Assembly (NCBI GenBank): GCA_029224185.1
Contig: CM055188.1
Span: 9,984,497-10,048,496 of the forward strand
Direction: 5' to 3'
Source of the DNA: Karalla daura
Taxonomy: Eukaryota; Chordata; Actinopteri; Chaetodontiformes; Leiognathidae
Length of the DNA: 64,000 bases
Below, piece by piece: positions 35,671 through 45,521 of the stretch. Position 1 is the first letter of the stretch; each line of letters begins with the position of its first letter. The notes beneath the pieces are model-generated. The model was not told the DNA's origin. It worked only from the letters and a program-made list of their open reading frames with translations, and made no database searches. The position numbers and the translations under genes were made by a program.

Positions 35671-35676
35671 TTTATT
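35671..35676 (-). terminator. Polyadenylation signal AATAAA, tma7
   Basis: Canonical hexamer on the minus strand about 210 bases beyond the tma7 stop at 35884. Confidence 0.5.
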
Positions 35677-35883
35677 AATATTGCCCTCATCACAAAAACA
35701 AAAAATAAAGTTCAGGAGAACACAAGCACTTGTGTTTGGGCACAAAACTACACGCAGTGGAAATTAGGGTTTTAATTTTCATATTTCAACAAAACAAACT
35801 GATGTCTTCTCTGTGTGTACACACATTGTAGACGCTGCAAGTGGGGCCGGGGAGCAAACAAACATCATCGCCAGATTCCTGGT

Positions 35884-37831
35884 TTACTTCTTGCCTGATT
35901 TCTTGATGCCACCACTCGCTGACATGGGGAAAATGACAGGAAACAAAATACTGTGTAAGAAAATCTCACCTAAAATTCAAAGAGTTGCTCGTTACTAAAG
36001 GGCACAGAACAAGGATCGTAAAGACGATTTGGGCTTCATATGAAATATTCCATGTGTGAGGTTGTTTTGGTCATCTAACCATGTATTCACTTTTATTTAC
36101 TATATGCTATTCTTAATATGGTTAAGGTTTTTCAATATGTTTCTCTTTTAATGCAAGACTCATAATACCATACGCACATGTCATTGACTGAATGTACAAT
36201 AAATGTCACATTTGTTATACAATGTTTGTTTGAGAGTACAGTTGTCCCACACAATATCTGTCACATGCATACAGGAAGATTTAACAGACAGAGAAAACAC
36301 AAAATAAAATCTAATTCCCACAAACACAGCAGAGCCCAAAGCAATAAACAGAACAACTTTCATTGCCCACAAGTGCAGTCGGAGGAAGACACTGGAATCT
36401 ATTTTTTCCCCCATTGTCAGATGATTAAGGGAATACCTCTTCTTTTTGTTGATTAGTTCATTAAACTGCCCCACAAAGACTTGTAGAAATGTGAGTTTTT
36501 CAATGTAAGTAAAGCCTATGGATCTATGTGAGAAAGTGACATGTTTACAGAGTGTTCAAAGACATTTCAGCCAAAGACAATACAAGCACCTGAAGTTGTG
36601 GCATTAACAAAAACATGATGCAAAGCTAAATATTAAAATCTATGCCATAGGTGCTACATACAGTTGAACAGGAATACATACATGCATAGATGTAAGGGTT
36701 CCACTGAAAGGTGTTAAAGGCATTTTCTGATCTTACCTAGAGGTCCTTTTCCTGCAGCTTTGGCCTTCATCGCATCCATGGCCTTTTGTTCCTCCTTTTG
36801 CTTCTGCTTAAAAGCCATCTCATCCTGCAGACAACGAGCCAGTTTAAAGCTATTAACTAAGCTCTCTGCATAACATCACTTGTGTCTTATCACTTCAGTC
36901 CAAAACCAGACATGCAACAACTTCATTATCCTGGACTAAAAGATATAACCTTAGGTCACTGCAGTGAATGACTAGTAAACAAAGCCTATAGTGAATGACT
37001 AAAAATCACAAACAGATTGATTGATCCAATTCATATACTAGATTATATTTGTAAACCAGGACTCTACTGATAATAAAATAATCTTAAATCCCAACAGTGA
37101 GCCAGGTCAGCATGGGTGTCCATGGATCAGAAAATCATGCTGTGATCATAGCTCATTTCAGCCCACATGCCACAGTATCATTAGGAAAGATACTGAACCC
37201 CAAACTGCCTCTGCTGGTGTGTCATCAGTACATGGATGTGTGTGAGTGTTTAATGCCACTGATGAAGCAGATGAACCAAGCAGATGGATACCAAGCGCCA
37301 TAGCAAATTCGTCGAGGCTGTATAACCAGATTGTTGCTTTGACATCAATTCTCACTGATCTATGTGCACAGTAAGAGAGAGCTTAGAGGGCTCTCCTGTT
37401 TGTGTTAAGGACACTAACCTCATCCAATTCCTTGTTCTGCTTCTTGGGCGCCTTCAGTGGCTTCTTTTTACCTCCTGTGAAAAAACATCCAACATTCAAT
37501 CTGCAGTCTATACATTTTATTTACATGCTGTGTTCCTCCAACGCCACAGTGAGAGCCGAACGCCCCTGACTATAGCAGAGACTCGCCCACAACTAGAATA
37601 TAATTAATATCTTGGATTTGAACATTATTCTACGACGAAAAAAACGTGGATGTGCTGGGCTCCGAACACACAAGAGAACGTTGACACGGGGCTCCCGTTA
37701 GCCCGCCGTTGCACGTAACACTGACTGACTGTGATGACTTGTATCACGTCCAAATATATTGCCTTGAGGATTTATCCAAACTTCCACCTCATAGTTACTT
37801 ATAATAATACCTCACCTTCTCTTCCAGACAT
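35884..37831 (-). CDS. tma7: TMA7, translation machinery-associated protein 7
   Basis: Minus-strand exons 37831..37816, 37474..37419, 36824..36737 and 35918..35884 join in frame to 64 residues, the length of human TMA7. The protein is almost all charged. It begins MSGREGGKKKPL, has KAPKKQNKELDE, then AFKQKQKEEQ, then KAKAAGKGPL, and ends SGGIKKSGKK, which is nearly the human sequence at both ends. TMA7 (CCDC72) is a small, highly conserved ribosome-associated protein. It has no signal peptide or membrane segment. It is divergent from ccdc51 and convergent with the DNase gene; TMA7 and CCDC51 are also neighbours on human 3p21.31. Confidence 0.96.
37080..37330. repeat. Dispersed repeat in tma7 intron 2
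   Basis: The run 'gccacagtatcattaggaaa', then 'gatactgaaccccaaactgc', then a 'gtgtgtgagtgttt' block and a late 'gaagcagatgaacc', resembles a common teleost interspersed repeat ('gccgaagtgtccttgagcaa', then 'gacactgaacccc'). The assignment is from memory. Confidence 0.55.
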
Positions 37832-38499
37832 GTTGGTGGGTTGGTCACTGTGGTCTGAGGTTTACAGCAGCAGGTTTTTTGATGCCAGTTTTCAGCCGGT
37901 TGTCTCTCTAATCCGCGCTGTGAGGACCCCTGAAGAATTCCAACCCGGAAATAGAATGACGAAGCTACGCCTGACTGAAATTATTTGACTTACTATTTGA
38001 CATAAAATGCCACCTGGTCGGCCAGAAAAGAACTGCAACTTTAGGACATGTCTGCTTTGCCAACCGGTAGGTAAATTGGTACACCTCCTTGTTTCTGTAA
38101 ATCGCCGGAATATTGTCAGTTTTCTATGCCGGTAATTATTAGCAGCATTGAGCTAACATGGGGTGCTCCTCAATGAACCAGGGACACAAGTCTGATAACC
38201 TTTGATGAAACTGTCAACTTTAAACTCTACGGACGATGTTGTTCCCCCACTGTTACCGCAGTTCACCAGATATAATAGTCAGTATCAAATGACGCAGTTT
38301 TCTTGTGATTAGTGGAATTCGGAGTATGAATTGAGGAATAATTCATCATGCTGTAACTACAAATTTGGGACACTGACTAAAATTGTATGTTTTATCTTCT
38401 CAGAAAATGTGCGGACAACAGTTGTTTGTGTAAAAAGGTAAAACGAGGGAGCGAATCTGTGAAGCTTTATGAATGCTTTACTGAATGCCGTGGCCGTAA

Positions 38500-38518
38500 A
38501 CTACATCTCCCACAATGC
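38500..38518 (+). promoter_or_regulatory. ZNF143/Staf (SBS)-like motif
   Basis: ACTACATCTCCCACAATGC closely matches the ACTACAATTCCCAGAATGC-type element bound by ZNF143, typical of housekeeping and divergent promoters. Expected use is for ccdc51 and/or tma7. Confidence 0.6.
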
Positions 38519-38556
38519 ACGTTGACTTTTGACCAGTGACGTTAGTCTTCGCAACG

Positions 38557-38564
38557 TGACGTCA
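38557..38564. promoter_or_regulatory. Perfect CRE palindrome TGACGTCA
   Basis: A full CREB/ATF site lies 39 bases from the ZNF143-like motif, with a half-site TGACGT at 38537. The cluster marks a likely transcription start region. Confidence 0.6.
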
Positions 38565-39059
38565 GGTCCCAGCCCTTTGTGTATGCAGTCTATGTTCCCA
38601 GTAAACGTGTGAAATAAACAAAAACGGTCGATTATTGAACTATTGGAGTCCTTTTTATGTCAAAAATGAAATGAATAACAATGAAAATTTGTAGAAGATA
38701 GAACTAAAAATTAAATAAATATCTAAGAACAAATAGGATAAGAAATAAAAAAAGAGAATCACTCATTTGCAAATGTTGGTGTATCATTGTCCGGCTGAAG
38801 GAGCTGCTCAGAGCACATTCTTGTGTAGGGAGTTGGAGGTGTTGTTCATAATGAATGTCAGCTTTGCTAACATCCTCCTCTCACCTACTAGGTTGTGCTC
38901 AACACAACGTAGTAGGTCCTATTCCTGTAGAGAGCAGGAATAGGACGCAATAAGGTTAAAGTTCTATATAATTTCTTCCATAAATAGTAAAAAAAGAAGA
39001 AGAAAAAGAAGAAGATTACCCATGTATCCATGAATCAATTATATCACCATTTGTGAGGG

Positions 39060-39360
39060 GGTCTGCTTGTGCCAATCGCCACTTCATCTCTGCTGGTGCT
39101 CTACCTTCACTGGGTGAAGGTTGGAAATACACCTTGGACAGGTCAGTAGCCAATCACAGCGCAGACACACCATTCACTCTCACACAAATATCTTGGGGCA
39201 ATTTAAACATCTCCAGTCTACCTAAACCTGGATTTTTTTTTTAACTATGGGAGGAAACTGGAGTACCAAGAGAACACCTCCACACAAAGGGAGAACATGC
39301 AGACTCCACATTCAATTGGTCTGAGACAAGCCATGGCCTGGCTCTGTGAAGCAATAGCAT
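39060..39360 (-). repeat. Dispersed teleost repeat, family A, copy
   Basis: In reverse orientation it shows 'ggaaatacaccttggacagg', 'cattcactctcacacaaat', 'tgggaggaaactggagtacc' and 'agggagaacatgcagactcc', the complete set of family landmarks. Confidence 0.8.
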
Positions 39361-39873
39361 GAAGCACACATATTGCGATTTTTTTTTTTTTCGGAGATGT
39401 TGATTAGAGCTTTTTTACTATTCAACAATGTGAGTTGATTTGTACATATGAAGTCTGTTTGAAAGTAGCGACTTTGTGTAACTTTTCAATTCAGTATGGA
39501 TGGAAACATGGAAAAAGAGATTTTCTGGACAACCAAAGCCACCAAGTTTTACTGTATAAGACTTAAAAAGCTAAAATGATCCCATGACTGAACATTATCT
39601 TTATTACTTTTGGCGGGCATACTTCTGTTTTCACCTTAATGAGATTAATCATCTAATCTTTTTTTTTTTATGTTGCAGTTCCCTATTCCATTTTTTTCTC
39701 CAAAGCTGCAGTGAAGCTCTGCCTCGCTGACAACGACCCTTCTCAATGAGGCAAGTCTTCACAGTGTAGACCATAATGTAAAACCTGAGATTTTTAGCTA
39801 GTCCTGTGTAAAAATAGAGCCTCGACACTGATGTTAACAGTAGATTTATTGTGTCAGGTACAGAGGGCTGCAG

Positions 39874-41947
39874 ATGTCTCTCTGGGCTCACAGCTCGTGC
39901 TGTGCGTCCCGCCTGACTGTGCCTGGATCTGGAAGAATCACTCTGCGGACCTACAGCGCTCAGCATCAACCTAGCCAGCCCCCTCCCCCAGATCCCACCT
40001 CTTCTGATGGGAAGGGCATGTCTGAGGTGGTGAAGGAGCAAGCACTAGCTGTATTACGGGTACAGGAAATCCATCCTCTGATTGTTTAGCCCAGACATCA
40101 TAAACATGATAACCGATATGATGTTATCTAACCAATATGTTAACCAACATCCACCCCCATGAGGACTCAACTAAGTCTTCTGATTTAAAATCGATTTAAA
40201 ACACTGCCTTTTATCTTATCTTATCTTCCTCCAGCATGCTGGTGAGTTAGGACGGCAGTGGAGTCAGAAGTCATTTCAGACAGCCACCGCCTCTGTCAAC
40301 TACTGGTGGGAGAAGTATGAAGAGTTTGTCGGGCTCAATGAGGTCCGTGAGGCCCAGTCAAAGGTTGTTGAGGTCAGTAAAACTCTGAAAATCTTGGGAA
40401 TCCATCATCAAAATGGAGTTTTTCCCTGTGGCTCATTCCTGTGCCATGTTTTATGGATGCAAGATGAATAATTCCCCAAAATGCAAGCAATACATCTGCA
40501 TTGTTTCCAGGCAGAGGCAGCATTCATGGTGGCCAGAGGTATAGAGCGTGAGTCTCATGCGAGCCTGGAGGCGCTGCAGGCCAGGCTGAAGGACGTCAGA
40601 GACCGACTGGACCGAGTGTCTAGGGAGGAGGCACGCTATCTAGAGTTGGCCACGCAGGAGCACAAACTGCTGCAGGTTAGCTGAGGACGTTGAATCATAT
40701 TCCTAAGTAATATTTGCTCATGATATATAGACGAGCACTGGAATTGAGTTCATAATGAACTGCTCTCATGTTTTGTGCTGCAGGAAGAGCGTCGTCTCCG
40801 CACAACGTTTGAGAACGCAGAAGGCGCTGAGAGGGAGAAGTTTGCTTTGTTCTCAGCATGTGTCAGAGAGAGCCACGAGAAGGAGAGGGCGAGAGCTGAG
40901 CGCACCAAGAACTGGTCCATCATCGGCTCAGTGCTTGGAGCTCTTATTGGGGTCATGGGATCGACATACATTAATCGTGTGCGACTGCAGGTGAGAGACT
41001 GTCATGATCACAGCTGAATTCGGCCTCAGACGGTATTTGCTGTGACAAAGCAAGTGGGTTTTCTTTCTTGTTCTCCATACTTTTGTCTGCCCATCGCTTG
41101 GAGACCGACCACCCAGTATGTAGTATCTACCCAGTATGAACTGATAGTTAACTATCTGAGTACTTAAAATATGAATGAAATAAAATGAATTGGAGAGACT
41201 AAAATGAAAGAGCATAAAAACATGTATTTTATTGTGCTAAATTAGCAAATAGAAAAATTAGCATTTTTAAGAATTATTTATGCACAGGGTTAGGGTGTTA
41301 TACAATTTTGTATCAGCCACATACATGCAACTTAACATCCTCACCTCTCTTTGTAGGAGCTGAAGAATTTGCTGCTAGAGGCACAGAAAGGTCCAGAGAG
41401 CCTGCAGGAAGCACTGAAGGTCCAGGCTGGCAACCATCGCACCCAGCAGGACGAGCTCCGGGGGCTCATCGACAGCCTCCGAGACACTCTCAGTGACGCT
41501 GTCACACAGACGGACATCATCCTTCAGAGCAAAAGCAGTCCGTCCACAGATTCACCCTCAGTGCCTCTCTCCGCCTTTAAAGATCTGCGCCTCGGCATCC
41601 AAAAGACAGAGTCCCTCCTGGAGTCCCTCCCACCGCAGGTGGGGCAGCTGGAACAGGGACTTGGTAGAGTTGAGAGCGAGCTGTCAACGGTGAGGACGCT
41701 GCTGGAGAGCAGACCACAGATGCAACCACAGGCTGATCGGCTGCATGATGCGGCATCAGAGATCCCAGCCAGAGCAGAGAGGTCGGAGCAGTGGGAGTCC
41801 GAAGGGGTGTTGAGACGTCTGGAGGAGACCCAGAGGACGCTGGGTGAAAGAATCAGGACCAACACAGTTTATAATGCTGTGTTCACCTACACCGCCACGG
41901 CCATCACTATCTCCGCTGTGTACCTGCTGCTCAGAGGGGCTGCTTGA
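39874..41947 (+). CDS. ccdc51: CCDC51 / MITOK, mitochondrial potassium channel subunit
   Basis: Exons 39874..40059, 40235..40372, 40511..40675, 40784..40990 and 41357..41947 join in frame to 428 residues (human about 411). The N-terminus is rich in R, S, T and A with no acid, as in a mitochondrial presequence. A domain with VNYWWEKYEEFVGLNEVREAQ follows, then a long coiled coil (about 110-205) and TM1 at about 208-225 (IIGSVLGALIGVMGSTYI). A second coiled-coil region comes next, and TM2 (about 405-424) sits just before the C-terminal LLLRGAA. CCDC51 is the pore-forming partner of ABCB8 in the mitochondrial ATP-sensitive potassium channel. The adjacent tma7 supports orthology. Confidence 0.94.
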
Positions 41948-42065
41948 TACAATACCTCATATCAGATATGTTTTACTGAGGAAACGTGTAAAAAAAACAA
42001 ACAACATTGCTACTGTTGTCCATGCTACCTTCTAACCTGCCCTTGGACATGAGGCTGGAATAATC

Positions 42066-42071
42066 AATAAA
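42066..42071 (+). terminator. Polyadenylation signal AATAAA, ccdc51
   Basis: Canonical hexamer about 120 bases after the ccdc51 stop. Confidence 0.65.
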
Positions 42072-42774
42072 CACTTAAATCATCCTCAATCACTGTGGGG
42101 CTATGATGGCTTTGGAAATAGCATATGTGTCCTAATTCTGGTGTAAAAATGGTATCATAGTTATTGTCACCGGGAGTCAGGGTTGATCTAAATAAATACA
42201 TATATTTGATTGGGAACCAGTCAAAGAATTAAACAATGTCATCTTATATCTTATGTGTATTTGTAATGTTACTCCTAATTACTAATACTAATTGATATCA
42301 AATTGAAAGGGAGGGAGGACTACTTAAATATATGCACCAATTTAATATGAGAAAACATTCTTTGTAAGAACAGACAAATTGAAAGGGACCAATTTGGATA
42401 ATAGGTAGCGGATAGTGGATGGACATCTGTAACATTTCTTTGCGTTGTCTTTGCAAGTTAAAACTACAGGAAAAAATGTTGAGAAATATTGTCTGCTGCA
42501 CTGGAACTGCATTTTGATTTCTTTCAGTACTTGGACATGTTGACATGTTTCGATGGTGAGAGTTTGCAATAAGCAAAGATAAATACTGAATCACTGAATT
42601 AAACTTTTCCGTTGACTGAATCTCTTGGACCTGTCTCTCTAATGGCCGATTATAACTGACTGCTGTCTTAGACATGTTTATAATGTATAATGTACAGGTG
42701 AGAAGAAAACGGGTTACACCTCAATAATTATCTTCCTCACAGATTAAACCATCTGAATATTTTGCTTCTTGATA

Positions 42775-43480
42775 CATTTACATTTACTCATATGGCAAAT
42801 GCTTTTATCCAACGTGACTTACAGTTGAGGGACAGCATTATTGTTTTACAGTACAAGAGGCCACAGTTGTTACAAGGGCTAAGAGAGGAAAGGAGAAGTC
42901 CAGGTACATGTTTTTTGTAAAGAGGGGTGTGAGCAGTGGAGAGGAGGTGCACTTGGAAGAGGAGGGTCTTTAACAGATTCTTGAAGATAGATAGATAGCG
43001 ATGTCCCACCTCTGATGGTGTTCAGAAGCTTGTTCTACCATCTAGAGACCACAAAGGAAAACAGTCTGGGCTGTGATTTCCTGCATAGGGATGGTAGTGC
43101 CAGACGATGTTCTAAGGAGGAATGTAATGCTCCAGAAGGAGCTTAAACCTGAATGTGAGTGAATCTGCAGAGGTTTGCTGGAGCATGAGGGAAGGCCCAC
43201 CAGAAGAGAATTGCAGTTTTCGAGGCAGGAGGTGACCATTGCCTGCACCAGGTGTTGGGCTGCATACTGAGTCAGGTACAGCCTGATTCCTCTAATGTTA
43301 TAGAGAGCAGAGTGGCATGACTGAAACACTGCTGCTATATGCTCTGTGAAGGAGAGCTGGCCGTGAACTGTGACACCCAGGTTTCTAGCTCTGGCTGGGC
43401 CGAGAGGGGAAGAGTGGATTTGTACATTGATGTTGTGGTGGAGGGATTGGTTTGAGGGAATTACTTCAGTCTTAAAATCA
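42775..43480 (-). mobile_element. Degenerate LINE 3' fragment (L2/CR1-like RT remnant)
   Basis: The minus-strand frame 43329..43042 reads CHSALYNIRGIRLYL, then HLVQAMVTSCLENCNSLLVG, then LPSCSSKPLQ. This is the well-known tail of fish non-LTR reverse transcriptases (LVHALVTSRLDYCNSLLAGL type). The left part carries 'ggcaaatgcttttatccaac', then 'gtgacttacagt', a segment found throughout teleost genomes. The element is truncated and has lost most of its RT. Confidence 0.75.
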
Positions 43481-44989
43481 GATTATGCCTCCCCATAGTG
43501 GCTGTAAACTCCCCACCATAGTTTTTAGTTTATACTTCAGGGTGGGCGCAATTTTCCACCAGAACGCTAGGGGGAGTATAGAATTTCTGGGGGGTCTCTG
43601 GTGAAGTTGTCTTCAGCTTGTTGGTTTGTGACTGTGACTGTGATCATGAGCAGTACAAATGCTGGTATTTTTTGATTTCCACAATGATGCAGTCCTCGAT
43701 TTGTCTCAGTCAAGCTGGAGAAATGTGCTTTCTGTCAGCGGCAGGCCAACTATTTTATTTCATTATATTATCTTCAGCCAAGGTGTTTCCAACAGCCCAG
43801 CTAAAAAAATTGAGACAACAGCAAAACGGCCACGACTTTTAATTTTTTTTGCTTTGACAGTTACTACCAGCAGTTTGTGGAGCACTTTGCGATGCTGGCG
43901 GCCCCTCTGCAAAAGGTGGTGCTGGCATGAAGTCCAGGAAGGCATCAGTGCAGGTCCAGGATATCGCTTGGACGTCCCACTGTGAGGAGAGTTTTGAGTT
44001 ATGAGTTTTGCAGATTTCTTGTGTCCTTCTGTCCTACAAATTGATGTGAATCATAGTTTCACTAGAGTATTGGTTCACTTAAAAAAAATCAGTGTAAAGT
44101 TTAGACTACGGCAGCACCTAGGCAATGATGGTGAGACAAAAGCAATCGAAAGTGTAGCTGCAATTCATGCAGGTAGACACAGGCAGCAGTCAGAGTAATA
44201 TTTGTGACAAGAAATGCAAGTCGGGCCGGGGAAACGCCCGAAATCTACACCAAGTAGGATCCAGTTTTGATTCTTGGAAAGTGACGACTGCTGCATCAAC
44301 TACCAACGTTGCTACTGCACAACGTGGCTTGACTAAATGTTTGCAACATGGTTAATACCAGGTTAACCCACCCCACTGTAAAAGCTCAAAACTACTGCAT
44401 TTGAGAAAAGTTTTGAACTCAAATCTGCAAAAAGGTTGCAAGGAACAAACCGTCCTAGTTTCCAAATGTTATATCTCCACAAGGTTTACAGTTGTTCTCT
44501 AACCAGTCTAGTCAGCACTGGGTGTTATAAGACCACAGCTTCTCACTGTCTGCCAATCAAAAAGCATAATCCAAGACTTTCCACCCAGGAAACAAACTTT
44601 CAAGACAGACACGTTCAGATTAATTTATTATTCCCCAGATAGACATTTTAGAGAGAAAATAAAGCTAAGACAGATTCTGAACTGCCAGATCCAAATTCAC
44701 CAACAGTTTCTGTCCATGCACCATGCAAGAGCTCAAATCCTTATCTGTATAGTGTCCTTACTATGTATATCAGGGTTCTGCCTGATTTTGTTTTATTTTT
44801 AACTCTAACTGATGTCAAGGTGCTTGCTGTACATAAATTTCACCTCAAGGTGATGCACTTGAGTTTCTTTGTACAGCTGCTCAATTGTCTTGACTGTGGG
44901 ACTGGGAAGTAGGGAAACGACACTTTCTATTTATTTATTTATTTATTTTCAAAATTAGGCACTTAATTACGAATTTATTTGCAATGAGG

Positions 44990-45340
44990 ACAGTTTAGAG
45001 TTGGCTAGAGTGTCTAGAGTTGAGGACATCTGGACCTTACTGAAAAGACTCAAACCCACAACCTTCAACTAAAAGAGCCACCCTCTACCTCACTGAGCTA
45101 ACTGGCTAAGTGGACATGACACGTGCAGCTTCACAAACTGTTATTAAAATCAGTTTTTAAGACAAAAATACACACATAGACAAATTGGAACTAGACTGCA
45201 TGCATATGTTGGTAATTTGAATTAATTTGATCAGTAATTATAATTAATTATTACAATTAATTATAATTATAATAATTAGCTATGTGTTTAAAACACTGTT
45301 TATAGTCAAACACACAGATGTCCTATAGGCTGAAGTTTTT
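44990..45340. repeat. Dispersed repeat family B, copy 3, with tRNA-like promoter boxes
   Basis: On the minus strand it has an A-box-like 'TAGCTCAGTGAGGTAGAGG' (45100-45082), identical to the copy at 19085-19067, and a B-box-like 'GTTGTGGGTTTGAGTC' (45062-45047). Further right it shares 'agacaaaaatacacacatag', then 'acaaattggaactagac', and 'ttggtaattt' with copy 2. Confidence 0.7.
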
Positions 45341-45434
45341 ATAAGATGATAATTTTTTGATTATCTCTCAACTGCTGCTACCTCCACCCCCGTGCAAAAT
45401 CCACTTTGTTGTTGCTGTGTCTTACACTGAATAT

Positions 45435-45437
<3 letters not shown>

Positions 45438-45466
<29 letters not shown>

Positions 45467-45521
45467 TGTATGTATGTATGTATGTATGTATGTATGTATG
45501 TATGTATGTATGTATGTATGT
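45438..45521. repeat. (TATG)n tetranucleotide microsatellite
   Basis: About 21 perfect units of GTAT/TATG. Confidence 0.95.

Larger units (their letters stand above)
34983..35883. other. Shared 3' interval of the DNase gene and tma7
   Basis: The two genes converge here. Plus-strand AATAAA at 35599-35604 would serve the DNase gene. Minus-strand AATAAA (TTTATT at 35671-35676) would serve tma7. No further gene is seen. Confidence 0.6.
37832..39873. promoter_or_regulatory. Bidirectional promoter interval tma7 / ccdc51
   Basis: About 2 kb separate the two start codons. An ETS-type CCGGAA lies at 37945-37950, close to the tma7 start. A ZNF143/Staf-like motif and a CRE lie at 38500-38564. A 12-bp hairpin is at 38916-38946, and a family A repeat at 39060-39360 probably lies in the first ccdc51 intron, since the ATG exon is preceded by an acceptor-like site. 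Confidence 0.55.

Noticed and set aside
43618..43985. Possible coding exon right of the LINE remnant
   Set aside because: Two overlapping short frames without domain, in a region that looks repetitive.
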